A DNA stretch of 64,000 bases from Cohnella luojiensis (lineage in GTDB: Bacteria; Bacillota; Bacilli; Paenibacillales; Paenibacillaceae): NCBI RefSeq assembly GCF_004564235.1, contig NZ_SOMN01000014.1, positions 1-64,000 on the forward strand, read 5' to 3'. Below the pieces are notes generated by a model that saw only the letters and a program-made list of their open reading frames with translations, was not told the origin of the DNA and ran no database searches. Each line of letters starts with the position of its first letter. Position 1 is the stretch's first letter. Below are positions 32,843 to 42,196 of this stretch, one piece after another. The translations under genes were made by a program, and so were the position numbers.

Positions 32843-32870
32843 AAAAAAAGCCGCGAAATACGCGACTTTT
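32843..32870 (-). terminator. rho-independent terminator of the GH35 operon
   Basis: AAAAG-C-CGCG-AAATA-CGCG-A-CTTTT forms a stem with one internal mismatch, and a run of A residues on the left gives a T-tract on the minus strand, just after the 2-hydroxyacid dehydrogenase stop. Confidence 0.8.
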
Positions 32871-32885
32871 AATCAGAACTTTTCC

Positions 32886-33833
32886 TTAATATTGAAGATC
32901 CAGATCGACCCTGTTGCGAGCAGGCTCATTTCCTTCTATATAGGCACTCAAATTCTCCATGAAAATTTTGACCGCCCGCTCGCCGTAATGGACGGAGCTC
33001 CCGGAATTATGGGGAGTGACGATCACATTCGGCAGTTCCCATAGCGGACTTGTTTCCGGCAGCGGCTCCTGCTCGAACACGTCCAAACCCGCTCCGGCGA
33101 TCGTCCCGTTCCGCAACGCTTCGATTAGAGCTTCTGTATCCGTCGTCCGGCCCCGCCCGATATTTATAAAAAACGCTGTCGGTTTCATCTTTCCGAACCT
33201 GGAGCGGTCGATCATATACTCCGTTTCCGGCGTAATCGGGAGCGTCACGACAACATAATCGCTTGCTCCAAGCACTTCGTCCAATCCTTGAACATCATAC
33301 ATCGCATCCACATAAGGAGAGTCCCGCCCGGATTTTCTGACGCCCAGAACCCTCATGCCGAATGCACGGGCGAGCCTCGCGATTTCTTCTCCGATTGCTC
33401 CGACGCCGACCAATCCGAGCGCTTTGCCGTGAATCTCATCCAATTCTCCCGTCCAAGACCACTTCTTATCTGCCTTGTTGTAGATACTAAGATGAAGCTT
33501 CCGCGCAAAAGACAACATCATGGCGAACACGGTTTCGGAAATCGGATACGCATGTACGCCGCTGGCGTTCGTTAGCAGGATTCCCCTTCGCCGAAAAGCG
33601 TCAAAAGGCATTTGCTCGACTCCCGCCCCCCAGGCTTGCACCCAGCGCAGACGCGAATCCGGCACCATGCTATCGGCCGCCAGATCATTCCAGCCTACCA
33701 CAATCTCGGCTTCCCGGAAGTGGGCTATATCCCGCGCTTCATCCCCGTTAATCACCGTCCAATCCGGAACCGTCTCCTGAATCCGCTTCAGTTGTTCCGG
33801 CTGCAAATCGGGAATACAGACGATTTTTCTCAT
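32886..33833 (-). CDS. D-2-hydroxyacid dehydrogenase family protein
   Basis: A 315-residue NAD(P)-dependent oxidoreductase. The Rossmann motif is GVGAIGEEIARLARAFGMRV; active-site residues are the Arg in INIGRGRTTDTEALIEALR, Glu in DVFEQEPLP and His in VTPHNSGS. The family reduces 2-oxo acids or oxidises D-2-hydroxy acids. Last gene of the GH35 unit, overlapping the isomerase by 4 bp. In this operon it might reduce a keto-acid product of sugar cleavage; this is inference. Substrate cannot be read from the sequence. Confidence 0.87.
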   Translation of the reverse strand: MRKIVCIPDLQPEQLKRIQETVPDWTVINGDEARDIAHFREAEIVVGWNDLAADSMVPDSRLRWVQAWGAGVEQMPFDAFRRRGILLTNASGVHAYPISETVFAMMLSFARKLHLSIYNKADKKWSWTGELDEIHGKALGLVGVGAIGEEIARLARAFGMRVLGVRKSGRDSPYVDAMYDVQGLDEVLGASDYVVVTLPITPETEYMIDRSRFGKMKPTAFFINIGRGRTTDTEALIEALRNGTIAGAGLDVFEQEPLPETSPLWELPNVIVTPHNSGSSVHYGERAVKIFMENLSAYIEGNEPARNRVDLDLQY

Positions 33834-34627
33834 TCCGCTGACTCCTTTAAAAATTCAACCGATCTCCTCACGTCTTCCATCAAAGTACGTTTCGCTTGCG
33901 TCTCTAACGGATGAAACAGCTCCAATGTCAGCCACCCTTGGAAGCCGATAACGTCGAGTACTCCAAGCAGCTTTCGCATATCGATGTCACCTTCGGCCAA
34001 ATCTTCCGCAGGTACCAGCCCGGTCTGATTTCGCAAATGGAAGGCCGTCACCCGCTCCGGATATTTTCGGATCCATCCGATCGGATCGCAGCCGGCTATA
34101 TGGGCCCAGCCGGTATCGATACACAAGCCAATTTCCCTTGCCCCGTATTCGATCACCGAGCGGAGATCCCCTTCCGCATTGTGCAGAGAAGCGGCATGGT
34201 TGTGCATGCTAACGGCAAGCCCAAGCGAATTAACAGCCAACGCGATGCGGGTAAGGTTGTCGCCTTGCCGTTTAAACTCATCTTCTGTTTTGTCGAGAGG
34301 GTAGTCCCATCCGCCCTTCGGATCCGCGTTGATGACCAGATCCCGGCCGCCGTTCTCCGCCAACCTTCGAGCAATCGGCAGCAGGGTCTCCTCGATCCTC
34401 AAATTTTCAATAGGTTCATGCAGCGGAAGCCCCGCATAAGAGCCGGAAACGGACAACCCGAACGACCGGGCCAATGCTGCCGTTTCCGGAACCGGATCGA
34501 TCTCCACCGCATCCAGCCCTGCCTCGGCGCACTCGCGAAAGATTTCTTCCATTGACGGCTCCTTGCCTTCCGCCCAATATTTCACTTGCCATCCGTACAA
34601 ACCGGTCGAATAACCCTTGATTTTCAT
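33830..34627 (-). CDS. sugar phosphate isomerase/epimerase-like TIM barrel, copy 1
   Basis: A 265-residue xylose-isomerase-like TIM barrel (PF01261). It starts MKIKGYSTGLYGWQVKYWAE; metal-site features include EIDPVPE, VSMHNHAASLHN, GLCIDTGWAHIAGCDP and LTLELFHP. Start at 34627 lies 5 bp after the PhyH stop; a longer start at 34645 would overlap. It overlaps the next gene by 4 bp. The family includes isomerases, epimerases, dehydratases and C-glycoside cleaving subunits, so the name says little. It is about as long as the second copy at 54420-55184 but not closely similar. Confidence 0.82.
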   Translation of the reverse strand: MKIKGYSTGLYGWQVKYWAEGKEPSMEEIFRECAEAGLDAVEIDPVPETAALARSFGLSVSGSYAGLPLHEPIENLRIEETLLPIARRLAENGGRDLVINADPKGGWDYPLDKTEDEFKRQGDNLTRIALAVNSLGLAVSMHNHAASLHNAEGDLRSVIEYGAREIGLCIDTGWAHIAGCDPIGWIRKYPERVTAFHLRNQTGLVPAEDLAEGDIDMRKLLGVLDVIGFQGWLTLELFHPLETQAKRTLMEDVRRSVEFLKESAE

Positions 34628-34632
34628 ATCTC

Positions 34633-35451
34633 TTAATATTCCCAAGGCATTTTGACAGGATCGCCGATCTTCTCTGTCCGCAGAAGCATCTTGCCCCGCT
34701 CGGACAACTTGTCAAAGGCTTCTTTCGGAACCGGAATCGTTGCGCCTGCCGTATACCATTCACGATTGTAAATGAAGGCCAAATTCGTTCGCATCTTATC
34801 AGTGCGGTTCGGCGTCCCGCGATGCCACATCCGGATGTCGCGGATGACCATGGAACCTACATTCATTAACACTTTTTCAGAGTACATATATTTCGCGGCA
34901 CGCACCGGATCTCCCCAGATATCCGTATAGCGCGTGCTATCATGGTCGAGATGGGAGCCGCCCGGCCAAATCTCCAGCGGTCCGTTCTCTTCGTTCACAT
35001 CCACCAGCGGAATGTTCAACACGAGGCTGTAGGCCGGCAAGGCCACTCCGAGCTCCGGAAACAGAGGCGGCAGATCGGAATGAACATTCTGATAATCCGA
35101 GCCCGGTCCCGCCGTATCCGACGCGAAATAAGTGAGCCGGCAATCGGCGCCAAGAATCTGGTCGATGATCGACAAGGCGATCGGATTCACGATTACGGCT
35201 TCCGAGCAGAACGGCTCCACGAAAGGAAGGAACATTTGCGCACGGTTCGTGCCCGTATTGAAGCCTTTCTTCTCTGTGTATTCCTTAAAGATCGGGGCAA
35301 AAGCATCACGAAGCTCCAGCACTTGCTCTTCGGTTAACACTTCCTCCAGAAGGATATAACCGTTTTTCCGGACTTGTTCCGCCGCAATGATGAGATTGTC
35401 CTCATTCAACTTTCCCGACGCTCTTTCCGACTCGCTCAATATCATCTTCAT
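34633..35451 (-). CDS. phytanoyl-CoA dioxygenase (PhyH) family protein
   Basis: The 272-residue product has the 2-oxoglutarate/Fe(II) dioxygenase core of PhyH: the metal-binding HSDLP (His, Asp) and a distal His in IRMWHRGTPNRT with Arg for 2-oxoglutarate, in the usual spacing. AGGAGAGG precedes the ATG. PhyH proteins are frequent in carbohydrate clusters of Paenibacillus, where their substrates are unknown. Second gene after GH35, 23 bp away. It may oxidise a methylated or acylated sugar; this is inference only. Confidence 0.85.
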   Translation of the reverse strand: MKMILSESERASGKLNEDNLIIAAEQVRKNGYILLEEVLTEEQVLELRDAFAPIFKEYTEKKGFNTGTNRAQMFLPFVEPFCSEAVIVNPIALSIIDQILGADCRLTYFASDTAGPGSDYQNVHSDLPPLFPELGVALPAYSLVLNIPLVDVNEENGPLEIWPGGSHLDHDSTRYTDIWGDPVRAAKYMYSEKVLMNVGSMVIRDIRMWHRGTPNRTDKMRTNLAFIYNREWYTAGATIPVPKEAFDKLSERGKMLLRTEKIGDPVKMPWEY

Positions 35452-35474
35452 GACTGTTTCCTCTCCTTGTCGAT

Positions 35475-37895
35475 TTATTTTTTGAAACGAACCATAAGAA
35501 AATCATCAACCTTGGCGTGTTTCTTCGAAATGATCCGCTGTGTTCTTCCTTCCATTTCGACGGCGTAGCTGTTGTCCGGCAAAATTTCCCGCTCCGTTTC
35601 GAGCACGATGACATCTTCCGGCTGGGTGAGCCGGAAAGTCAATAACTCCTCCGACACGCCGGTGATCTCTGCCGTAGAATAAACGATTTGGACACCGTGG
35701 TAATTCACGCCCAGCGGCAGCATAATCCCGTCTTTACTTGAGAGAACTATTGGCCGACCTTCGAATAACCGTGCACCATTGTCGTAAAGGTGCAGTTCCT
35801 TATCCAGTCCGTCCAGGTTGAGCAGGTGCAGAAAACGCTCGCCCTCTTTCGTAGCCGTGGAAGTCATGAAGATCCCATGATGGGAATGATCATGCGTCAG
35901 GGAGGCCTTCGCTCCCAGCCGTTCCAGCGCGGTTCGGAAAAGCGGGATATCGCATCGGTAAGCCGCAGCGATTACAACGGCCTTGCCCTTCCCGGACTTC
36001 GCTTCGAAGGCGCATACTTCATCCGTGCCATATACACGCAGGATCGCTTCGGCTTCTCCATGATCGAAGGTTTGGGCAAAATGGCTTCTGACCTCCGGAC
36101 GCGGGGCCGCCCAGCCTTCCGCATACAAGGAAAGATAATAATGTCCGTCACCCGTGCGCCTGCCCGCCGGTCGAACGCCGAGTGCATCTGCCAGAATCGT
36201 GCATTCACTTCCTTCCATGTCATACATGGGAACTTCCCCATAGAGGAGAATGCCTCCCCCGGATGCCATGAACTTCGCGAGCTTCCGCTGGATATGCCCG
36301 TGCATGTACCTGGCGGAAGGGACCGCGATGACGGGCGTCCGTGCAGGGTCGATTCCCTTGTTCTGCACGTCGACGGAACCGAACCGGTATCCGGCAAGCA
36401 GCATCGCCCGGGCCATGATTTCCCAAGCGCCATGGGAGCGGTTGGCCTCGAGATTGCTTATGATTTCTTTCATCTTCGAGCTGCCGGGATAGCGGTACTC
36501 CGTCATGAAGTAGTCTGGAATGAAGGTGAAAGCGACATCGTCGCGTTCCTCATCCATCACGGCCAGTTTGTCAGCTACGGCCATGATGGTCCGGTTGACG
36601 CGGGACATTCTCGGATACGAGTAATTGAGCTGGCCTTCCGGTCCGACCGGTGCCGCAAACCCGTGCCGCTCTCCGGTAAAGGCGACGCGGTCGTTGCCGT
36701 CGCTAAGACTTTGATCCATCCGGTAGTTATTGCCACCGCAGAACAGGTAAAAGTTGATCAGCCGATTGCCTTGGGCGATGCACATCCGCGTCTTGAAATC
36801 GACCGCGGACGGATCGTATCGACCTCCGTACGTTTCTCCGAAATTACCGTCCCCGCAATTGAATTCGTGAGACGTCAAGGGCTGATCCGGCAGATGAACC
36901 GCGTCCATAAACCCGTTGATCAAATACAAGTCCTGGAACGTATTCATGTCGAGGTCTCCGAAGTAAATGTCCGACCCCGAAAGATAACCCGGCTCTTGCG
37001 TATACGCCTCATACAACTGGCTGATCCCGATCGGATACGTGAATCCTCTGCCGCCGCCGGTTCCGTGAATGTTGATCAGGAACGGAACGCTCGTTACCCC
37101 GAACTCTTCCGAGTACCGGCGAAGTTCGGCCACATATCTGGCAAACCGGTTCCGCATGTAGGAACCTAAATCCTGATGCAGAACCTCCGTATATTCTTCG
37201 GCAGGAGATTGTATCGCCTTCTTGCGTTCATGCTCTGCCTCAAGAGAAAACGGATATCGTCCGCTTAAAGTCTCTTCGCCGTAGCGGCTCTTGAGCCAAG
37301 CTGCAAAGTCGGCCAGTACGTAGTCCGTCAAGTCGGGCGAATTGCTCACCCACGAAAGCATGCCGATCTCGTTGTCGAGCTGCACCCCGATGATATTGCC
37401 GCCTTTGCCGTTGCCGTGAAGCCTCATAGCGAGCAAGGGCATAACGGCCGCAAACCAGCTTCGCGCTTCCTGCAGAAAACCGGGGGCTAGATAATCGACG
37501 GTCTTCGTCTTGATTGGCTGCCCACCCCAAGTGACCGGCACAATCTCTGGATGTTTCTCGTACACCCAGAACGGAAGCCCCTCGTTTTTCATCTCCGCCA
37601 TGATGAACGGGCCGGGACGGGCAATAAAATAAAGGCCGTTGGCGGCGCAAAGATCGATAAATCCGGCGAGGTCGAGCTCGGGACGCGTTTGACCTGTCAA
37701 GTCGAATTGCCCTTCGACCGGCTCGTGGCACAACCAGGGAATATAGGAGGCTACCGCGTTGAACCCCGCGGATTTCAGCTTGTCGATCCGATCCTGCCAA
37801 TCTTCTTTCGCCAAACGAAAATAGTGGATTTCTCCGCACATGATGATCTGCGGCCGTCCGTCCAACCAAATTTGCTTGTTCTTGATTTCAACCAT
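35475..37895 (-). CDS. glycoside hydrolase family 35 protein (beta-galactosidase-like)
   Basis: The 806-residue protein opens with the GH35 signature: IIMCGEIHYFRLAKEDWQDR, SAGFNAVASYIPWLCHEP and YFIARPGPFIMAEMKNEGLP. The acid/base Glu is in IIGVQLDNEIG and the likely nucleophile Glu in LTSHEFNCG. No signal peptide is seen, so it is cytosolic. It is longer than bacterial 600-residue forms, with a beta-rich C-terminal portion. AGGAGGG lies 6 bases before the ATG, and an operator CGAAACGTTTCG lies 18 bases upstream. It is the first gene of a four-gene unit. Substrate could be a beta-galactoside or another beta-glycoside. Confidence 0.9.
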   Translation of the reverse strand: MVEIKNKQIWLDGRPQIIMCGEIHYFRLAKEDWQDRIDKLKSAGFNAVASYIPWLCHEPVEGQFDLTGQTRPELDLAGFIDLCAANGLYFIARPGPFIMAEMKNEGLPFWVYEKHPEIVPVTWGGQPIKTKTVDYLAPGFLQEARSWFAAVMPLLAMRLHGNGKGGNIIGVQLDNEIGMLSWVSNSPDLTDYVLADFAAWLKSRYGEETLSGRYPFSLEAEHERKKAIQSPAEEYTEVLHQDLGSYMRNRFARYVAELRRYSEEFGVTSVPFLINIHGTGGGRGFTYPIGISQLYEAYTQEPGYLSGSDIYFGDLDMNTFQDLYLINGFMDAVHLPDQPLTSHEFNCGDGNFGETYGGRYDPSAVDFKTRMCIAQGNRLINFYLFCGGNNYRMDQSLSDGNDRVAFTGERHGFAAPVGPEGQLNYSYPRMSRVNRTIMAVADKLAVMDEERDDVAFTFIPDYFMTEYRYPGSSKMKEIISNLEANRSHGAWEIMARAMLLAGYRFGSVDVQNKGIDPARTPVIAVPSARYMHGHIQRKLAKFMASGGGILLYGEVPMYDMEGSECTILADALGVRPAGRRTGDGHYYLSLYAEGWAAPRPEVRSHFAQTFDHGEAEAILRVYGTDEVCAFEAKSGKGKAVVIAAAYRCDIPLFRTALERLGAKASLTHDHSHHGIFMTSTATKEGERFLHLLNLDGLDKELHLYDNGARLFEGRPIVLSSKDGIMLPLGVNYHGVQIVYSTAEITGVSEELLTFRLTQPEDVIVLETEREILPDNSYAVEMEGRTQRIISKKHAKVDDFLMVRFKK

Positions 37896-37912
37896 GGAAC
37901 TCCCTCCTAAGG

Positions 37913-37924
37913 CGAAACGTTTCG
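37913..37924. promoter_or_regulatory. LacI-type operator O1
   Basis: CGAAACGTTTCG, a perfect 12-bp palindrome with central CG, sits just upstream of the GH35 ribosome site. Between it and the lacI stop is a TCCGGC-TTAT-GCCGGA hairpin (37942-37957) that may attenuate or separate the units. Confidence 0.75.
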
Positions 37925-37958
37925 AATTAAGGGTAATACGTTCCGGCTTATGCCGGAT

Positions 37959-38951
37959 TTACGCCTTCGAGGATACGGAATCCCTCATGACCAGCTGCGT
38001 AGGGAGGATATAGTATGGCTCGGTGTCCTGGCCCTCAAGAATCTGGAAGATCAAATGGGCGGCCAACGCTCCGCGTTCGTACTTCGGCTGCAGCACCGTG
38101 GTGAGCGCGGGACGGACATATTTCGCCAGCTCGATATCGTCGAAACCGGTTACCGATACGTCTTGCGGAACTTTGATCGAGTGCTCCTTGAACGCCATGA
38201 GGCCGCCGATCGCCATTTCGTCGTTGGCATACATGAACGCGCTGGACAGCTTTCCTTGGGCGATCAGCATTTTGGTCATGCTGTACCCGTTTTCCCGGTT
38301 GAACAAGCCGAACTGGTGAAGCCGGTTCTTGGAATTCAATCCATGCTCCTGCAGCGCTCTTTCATAACCGCGAATTCTCATGAAATGAAGCTCGCTGATG
38401 GCCATGCCGCTGATGTAAGCAATATCGCGGTGTCCCTGTTTGATCAGATATTCCGCGGCCATATGGGAACCCGCTTCATTATCGACTTCGATGCTCACCA
38501 CATATTCGCTTTCCACCTTGCGGTCGAGCAGTATCACCGGGAACTTCGCCCTCGCGGATTGCAGGATGATTTCCTCGCTGATGTTATGAGCCAGGACGAT
38601 GGCGCCGTCGACCCTTTTCTCCGTCAGGAACTTGACGGCGGTCGAGGTTTCCCCGCCGACCGAGCTGCATGCCAGCAGATCGTAACCCTTGGACAATGTG
38701 ACCTCTTGTATGCCTTTAACCAACTCGGAATAATAAGGCCCCGACAAATCCGTGACGATCAAGGCAATCGTACGGGTGCTGCTTCTCTTCAGATCGGACG
38801 CGATGCCGTTCTTTTGATAGTTCAATTCGCGAGCGGTGGCCAGTATTCTTTCTCTCGTTTTCTTGCTGACCTTGGTATCGTTATTCAGCGCATAGGAAAC
38901 CGTCGATATCGATACGCCGGCCAGCCTGGCAATGTCTTTGATGGTAGCCAT
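37959..38951 (-). CDS. LacI-family transcriptional regulator 1
   Basis: A 330-residue regulator. Residues 1-50 are the LacI helix-turn-helix and hinge (TIKDIARLAGVSISTVSYAL, then REL-NYQKNGIASDLKRSS); the rest is a sugar-binding-protein-like effector domain, with VTGFDDIELAKYVRPALTTV near the end. It lies between the ABC/glycosidase unit and the GH35 unit and is the best candidate to bind the GAAACGTTTC operators around it. A TATAAT-like box at 38995-39000 (minus) and the TGAAAACATTTCA dyad upstream suggest its own promoter and perhaps autoregulation. Effector is unknown. Confidence 0.9.
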   Translation of the reverse strand: MATIKDIARLAGVSISTVSYALNNDTKVSKKTRERILATARELNYQKNGIASDLKRSSTRTIALIVTDLSGPYYSELVKGIQEVTLSKGYDLLACSSVGGETSTAVKFLTEKRVDGAIVLAHNISEEIILQSARAKFPVILLDRKVESEYVVSIEVDNEAGSHMAAEYLIKQGHRDIAYISGMAISELHFMRIRGYERALQEHGLNSKNRLHQFGLFNRENGYSMTKMLIAQGKLSSAFMYANDEMAIGGLMAFKEHSIKVPQDVSVTGFDDIELAKYVRPALTTVLQPKYERGALAAHLIFQILEGQDTEPYYILPTQLVMRDSVSSKA

Positions 38952-39003
38952 TTTTTATCCCCATTTTTTAGGAAATCCGATTTTTATTTCACCCATTATA
39001 ACA

Positions 39004-39016
39004 TGAAAACATTTCA
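39004..39016. promoter_or_regulatory. degenerate operator/cre-like dyad upstream of lacI
   Basis: TGAAAACATTTCA is palindromic apart from its centre and resembles both the GAAACGTTTC operator (central CG to CA) and a catabolite element. It adjoins the -10 box of the regulator gene and overlaps the stop codon of the preceding gene. Confidence 0.4.
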
Positions 39017-40324
39017 TTTATGCCCTTCCGACATTCCGACGGCCTCCAAGCCTTTCCGTACGCGAGCGTTTTTCATGAACCATTTCCAAACGAATCCGGT
39101 ACGATAATTCTCGATCATCAACAGCGTGATGCCTTTATCGATGCCGATAACATCGGGCGCGAACCAAGCCGGGGTAATGGAAGTATTATAGGCGTCCTTC
39201 AACCCATAGTTACCGACCAACTCCGGAATCCCGTAATAATGCTTAAGCGCCGTGATCGACTCCTCCGGCATAAACGCGATCGAACCGAGCGCTCCCGCCG
39301 GGGCCAGTGTGCCGTCCGCCAGATGCTGGTCGTTCGATATACCGGAGGGAGCCGCCCCGTACCTGCCTTCATAGCCGCGCGGGGCATCCGAGGCGGTAAG
39401 CCCCCAAGCGTCGGGACCGTAAGTTTTGAAAGACTTGGATTGGTCGATGGAAAATTGCCGGTTGGCCAAGGAAGCGATACGGGAATTGTGCCACCAGTCG
39501 ACCCCCGTTTTGTCGGCCCGCCCCCTCAGATCGAACCAAGCATGGGAGTATTGGTAAGTGAAAATCGAACCGAACCAGGAATGGATGAACTTCTCCCCAT
39601 CGCCATACGAAGTGCTATGCCGGGTGAATTTATAAAACATGCCCGGGTCAACCGGATGGGTGGGAGAACCGGCGGCCAGAAAATAAAGCATGAGCTGCTC
39701 CGCGTAAAAATCCCAATGACCGGAGAAACCTTCGTTATCGCGGTAGGACATGTAGAACATGTCGCACGCCGGGTCCCGGAACCATTCCCAATCCACCCTC
39801 GCATAAATATTCTCCGCCAGCTCTTTGGCTTCCCCTCCGAAATACTCCCCAACGGTTATGGCTCCATTCAGAGCAATTGCCGTGTCGATAATCGACACCT
39901 CGCTGCCGTCGGCTTTAGCCGCATCGCTCATTTGCAGAAAGTGATAGAAAAATCCATTCCGGTGCGAGGCGTTCTGCTCCAGCGTTTTCAACGTTCCGAT
40001 CACCCGCTCTTCGGCTTCTTTTCTGGAAACCCAGCCCCTTTCGGCCCCGATGGCGATCGAGGTCAGTCCGAAGCCGACGGATGCGACGCTGCTCAAGCTC
40101 GGATTGCCCGGCGCCCGGTCACGGATCAAACCGTAACCGGGACTGGCTGGATCCGTGTTCGCTTCCTTCCAAAAGAAATCGAAGCTGCTCCGGCTTTCCT
40201 TCTCGAGCAGCGGTTCTTCGACCGACTTCATCCCCGATGAAGGATCCGCATTCGTGCAGCCGCTCAGCAGTAAGGCAACCACCAAACTGACCGCCGCAAA
40301 TGATTTCGTTATTTTCATGCTCAT
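39014..40324 (-). CDS. PF10091 glucoamylase-like (GH144-type) lipoprotein
   Basis: The 436-residue product begins with a lipoprotein signal, KSFAAVSLVVALLLSGCTNA, lipobox LLSGC. The rest matches the PF10091 alpha/alpha barrel, a family that contains GH144 endo-beta-1,2-glucanases: FDFFWKEANTDPASPGYGLI, VGFGLTSIAIGAERGW, YQYSHAWFDLRG, GITLLMIENYRTGFVWKWFM. It therefore sits outside the cell and probably cuts a beta-glucan. A shorter cytosolic homologue is encoded at 55205-56437. The start overlaps the upstream permease stop by 4 bp. True substrate is not proven. Confidence 0.83.
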   Translation of the reverse strand: MSMKITKSFAAVSLVVALLLSGCTNADPSSGMKSVEEPLLEKESRSSFDFFWKEANTDPASPGYGLIRDRAPGNPSLSSVASVGFGLTSIAIGAERGWVSRKEAEERVIGTLKTLEQNASHRNGFFYHFLQMSDAAKADGSEVSIIDTAIALNGAITVGEYFGGEAKELAENIYARVDWEWFRDPACDMFYMSYRDNEGFSGHWDFYAEQLMLYFLAAGSPTHPVDPGMFYKFTRHSTSYGDGEKFIHSWFGSIFTYQYSHAWFDLRGRADKTGVDWWHNSRIASLANRQFSIDQSKSFKTYGPDAWGLTASDAPRGYEGRYGAAPSGISNDQHLADGTLAPAGALGSIAFMPEESITALKHYYGIPELVGNYGLKDAYNTSITPAWFAPDVIGIDKGITLLMIENYRTGFVWKWFMKNARVRKGLEAVGMSEGHK

Positions 40325-41307
40325 TCACCGGTAATCCCAGTCTTATCGACGACCTCTACGAACCATTTTTGCGCAAACAGATACAGAATAAGAAGCGGAA
40401 GAATGATCAGCACCGTGCCCGCCAGCTTGATCGACTCGTTGATGTTCACCTTCTGACCGCTCACTTGGCTGGAAGAGTAATTTTGGGAAAAGGACAGATC
40501 GAATTGCTGAAGCATGACCGGAAGCGTGCTCATGCTGTCCCCCAGGTACAACGATGTCGTATAGGTCTCATTCCAGTGCCAGACAAGCGAGAACAAGAAC
40601 ACGACGACGATCGCCGGGACGGAAATCGGGAGAATGATGCGGAAGAATGTTTTCAATGCCCCCGCGCCATCGAGCTGCGCCGATTCCTCCAGGGATTTCG
40701 GTATGGTTCTGAAAAACTGCGTGTAGATAAGAATGAACAGCGCGCTCTTGATTCCTCCGGCGAACAAGGCCGGAATGACGAACGGCAGCGGCGATCCAAG
40801 CATGCCGTACTGCTGGAACAGCAGGAACAGAGGGATCATGACCACCTGTACCGGAATGATGAATGTCATCAGGATCAGCGCAAACATCACGTTCTTACCC
40901 GGAAACGCGAACTTCGCAAATCCGTATCCGACCAATGCGCAGGAAATCGTTTGGGCGAGGGCCGGCAATACCGAATTGAGCAGCGAGGCACCGAACGATT
41001 TCATGAAATCAAGGACCACCCACGCTTTGAAGAAATTATCCATGTGCAGCGATTTAGGCAGCCATTGGACGGTGGGATCCAGCAAATCGTCGAGGCTTTT
41101 GAAACTCTGAGAAATCATGAACAGGATCGGATACACATAAACGAATCCGATACTGATCAACAGTCCGTATACGACCAGCTTGAATATGATGCCGTCGTTG
41201 CCCTGCTTACCGAGAAGAAACTTTTTGATCTTGTAACCGATTCGGATCAGCATGGATTTATCCATTTCCCGTACCGCTTTCCTGAAAGTTGTCGCTTCCA
41301 GCTTCAT
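40321..41307 (-). CDS. carbohydrate ABC transporter permease (MalG type), pair 1
   Basis: The ATG at 41307 has GGGAGG 8 bases upstream; a GTG at 41316 lies inside that site. The 328-residue protein has six membrane helices and the EAA loop LEESAQLDGAGALKTFFRII, which docks the ATPase. It ends ILYLFAQKWFVEVVDKTGIT. Sugar permeases of this CUT1 type work in pairs, here with the gene at 41313-42191. No ATPase lies in the locus, so a shared MsmX-like ATPase is implied. Confidence 0.9.
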   Translation of the reverse strand: MKLEATTFRKAVREMDKSMLIRIGYKIKKFLLGKQGNDGIIFKLVVYGLLISIGFVYVYPILFMISQSFKSLDDLLDPTVQWLPKSLHMDNFFKAWVVLDFMKSFGASLLNSVLPALAQTISCALVGYGFAKFAFPGKNVMFALILMTFIIPVQVVMIPLFLLFQQYGMLGSPLPFVIPALFAGGIKSALFILIYTQFFRTIPKSLEESAQLDGAGALKTFFRIILPISVPAIVVVFLFSLVWHWNETYTTSLYLGDSMSTLPVMLQQFDLSFSQNYSSSQVSGQKVNINESIKLAGTVLIILPLLILYLFAQKWFVEVVDKTGITGE

Positions 41308-41312
41308 TGCCT

Positions 41313-42191
41313 TCACCTCCCTGCTTGTCTGGGGTTGTAATCGTCATTGCGCCCAAAGATAGCCACCACGATCAGCAACAGTACAAAGATTACCGTAAAG
41401 TAAATCCATGCAAGCGATGTAGCGTAGCCGAAGCCGGTATCGATTTGGAACATGTGCACTTTAATGAGCTCGATGACATCGTTAAGCGAGTTCGTGAACA
41501 GGTCGACAGTCGTGTAAATGATATTGACGAGAATGAACGGCTTGATGCTTGGCAGCGTGATTTTCCAGAAGATCTCCCATGGAGACGCGCCGTCAATGGA
41601 TGCCGCCTCGTAAATCTGCGTGTTTACTTTCTGCAGGCCTGCCAGGAAGATTAGGATTTGGACGCCAGAATACCAAAGAATGACGATTAGCTGATTGATA
41701 ATGTTGAGCAACGGTTCCCCCCAAGAGGGATCCATGTTCGTCTGAATATACTGAACGATGCCGTACCGCTCCACGATCGGAGCCGCAGCGGCGCCTTGCG
41801 CGAACAATTCCTTAACGACCTGACCGCTCGTGATGACGACCGGAAGGAAGAAGATCGCCCGGAAAAAGCCTTTCATGCGGATCGGCTGGTTGATGAGCAA
41901 GGCGACCAGCATGGCAAACACGATGATAATAGGAATCATAAAGATAACCGATTTAATGAAGGTCAGCAGTTCTTCCAGATACTTGGGATCGGACAGAAAC
42001 GCGTACTTGAAGTTGTCCCACCCGAGCCAGGTTTTCTTGATGCCTTCGGATGAAATGATGACTTTATGAAAGCTCAAATTCAGGGAGAAGTAGATCGGCC
42101 AAGCCATGAACAGCAGAAACCCGATGAGCCATGGGGAAACGAACATGTAACCCGTCATCATTTCTCTTCTTTTCGCGAAGAAATTACGCAT
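41313..42191 (-). CDS. carbohydrate ABC transporter permease (MalF type), pair 1
   Basis: A 292-residue CUT1 permease: GYMFVSPWLIGFLLFMAWPI opens the first helix and the EAA loop is YEAASIDGASPWEIFWKITL. The ATG at 42191 is preferred; AGGAGG is 12 bases away, while the GTG at 42200 has only 3, so the start is uncertain. Five bases separate it from the DUF5696 gene upstream. With the MalG-type partner it forms the channel for an oligosaccharide importer. Confidence 0.88.
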   Translation of the reverse strand: MRNFFAKRREMMTGYMFVSPWLIGFLLFMAWPIYFSLNLSFHKVIISSEGIKKTWLGWDNFKYAFLSDPKYLEELLTFIKSVIFMIPIIIVFAMLVALLINQPIRMKGFFRAIFFLPVVITSGQVVKELFAQGAAAAPIVERYGIVQYIQTNMDPSWGEPLLNIINQLIVILWYSGVQILIFLAGLQKVNTQIYEAASIDGASPWEIFWKITLPSIKPFILVNIIYTTVDLFTNSLNDVIELIKVHMFQIDTGFGYATSLAWIYFTVIFVLLLIVVAIFGRNDDYNPRQAGR

Positions 42192-42196
42192 CGTCT

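Noticed and set aside
35790..37169. Long plus-strand frame (459 codons) inside the GH35 gene
   Set aside because: It lies opposite a complete GH35 coding sequence with all catalytic motifs; the shadow frame has no recognisable domain and follows from high GC at third positions.
37950..39107. Plus-strand frame of 385 codons opposite the LacI regulator
   Set aside because: Opposite strand of a well supported LacI-family gene; no domain, no start signal.
39020..40240. Plus-strand frame of 406 codons opposite the PF10091 lipoprotein
   Set aside because: Shadow of a gene with clear family motifs and lipobox.
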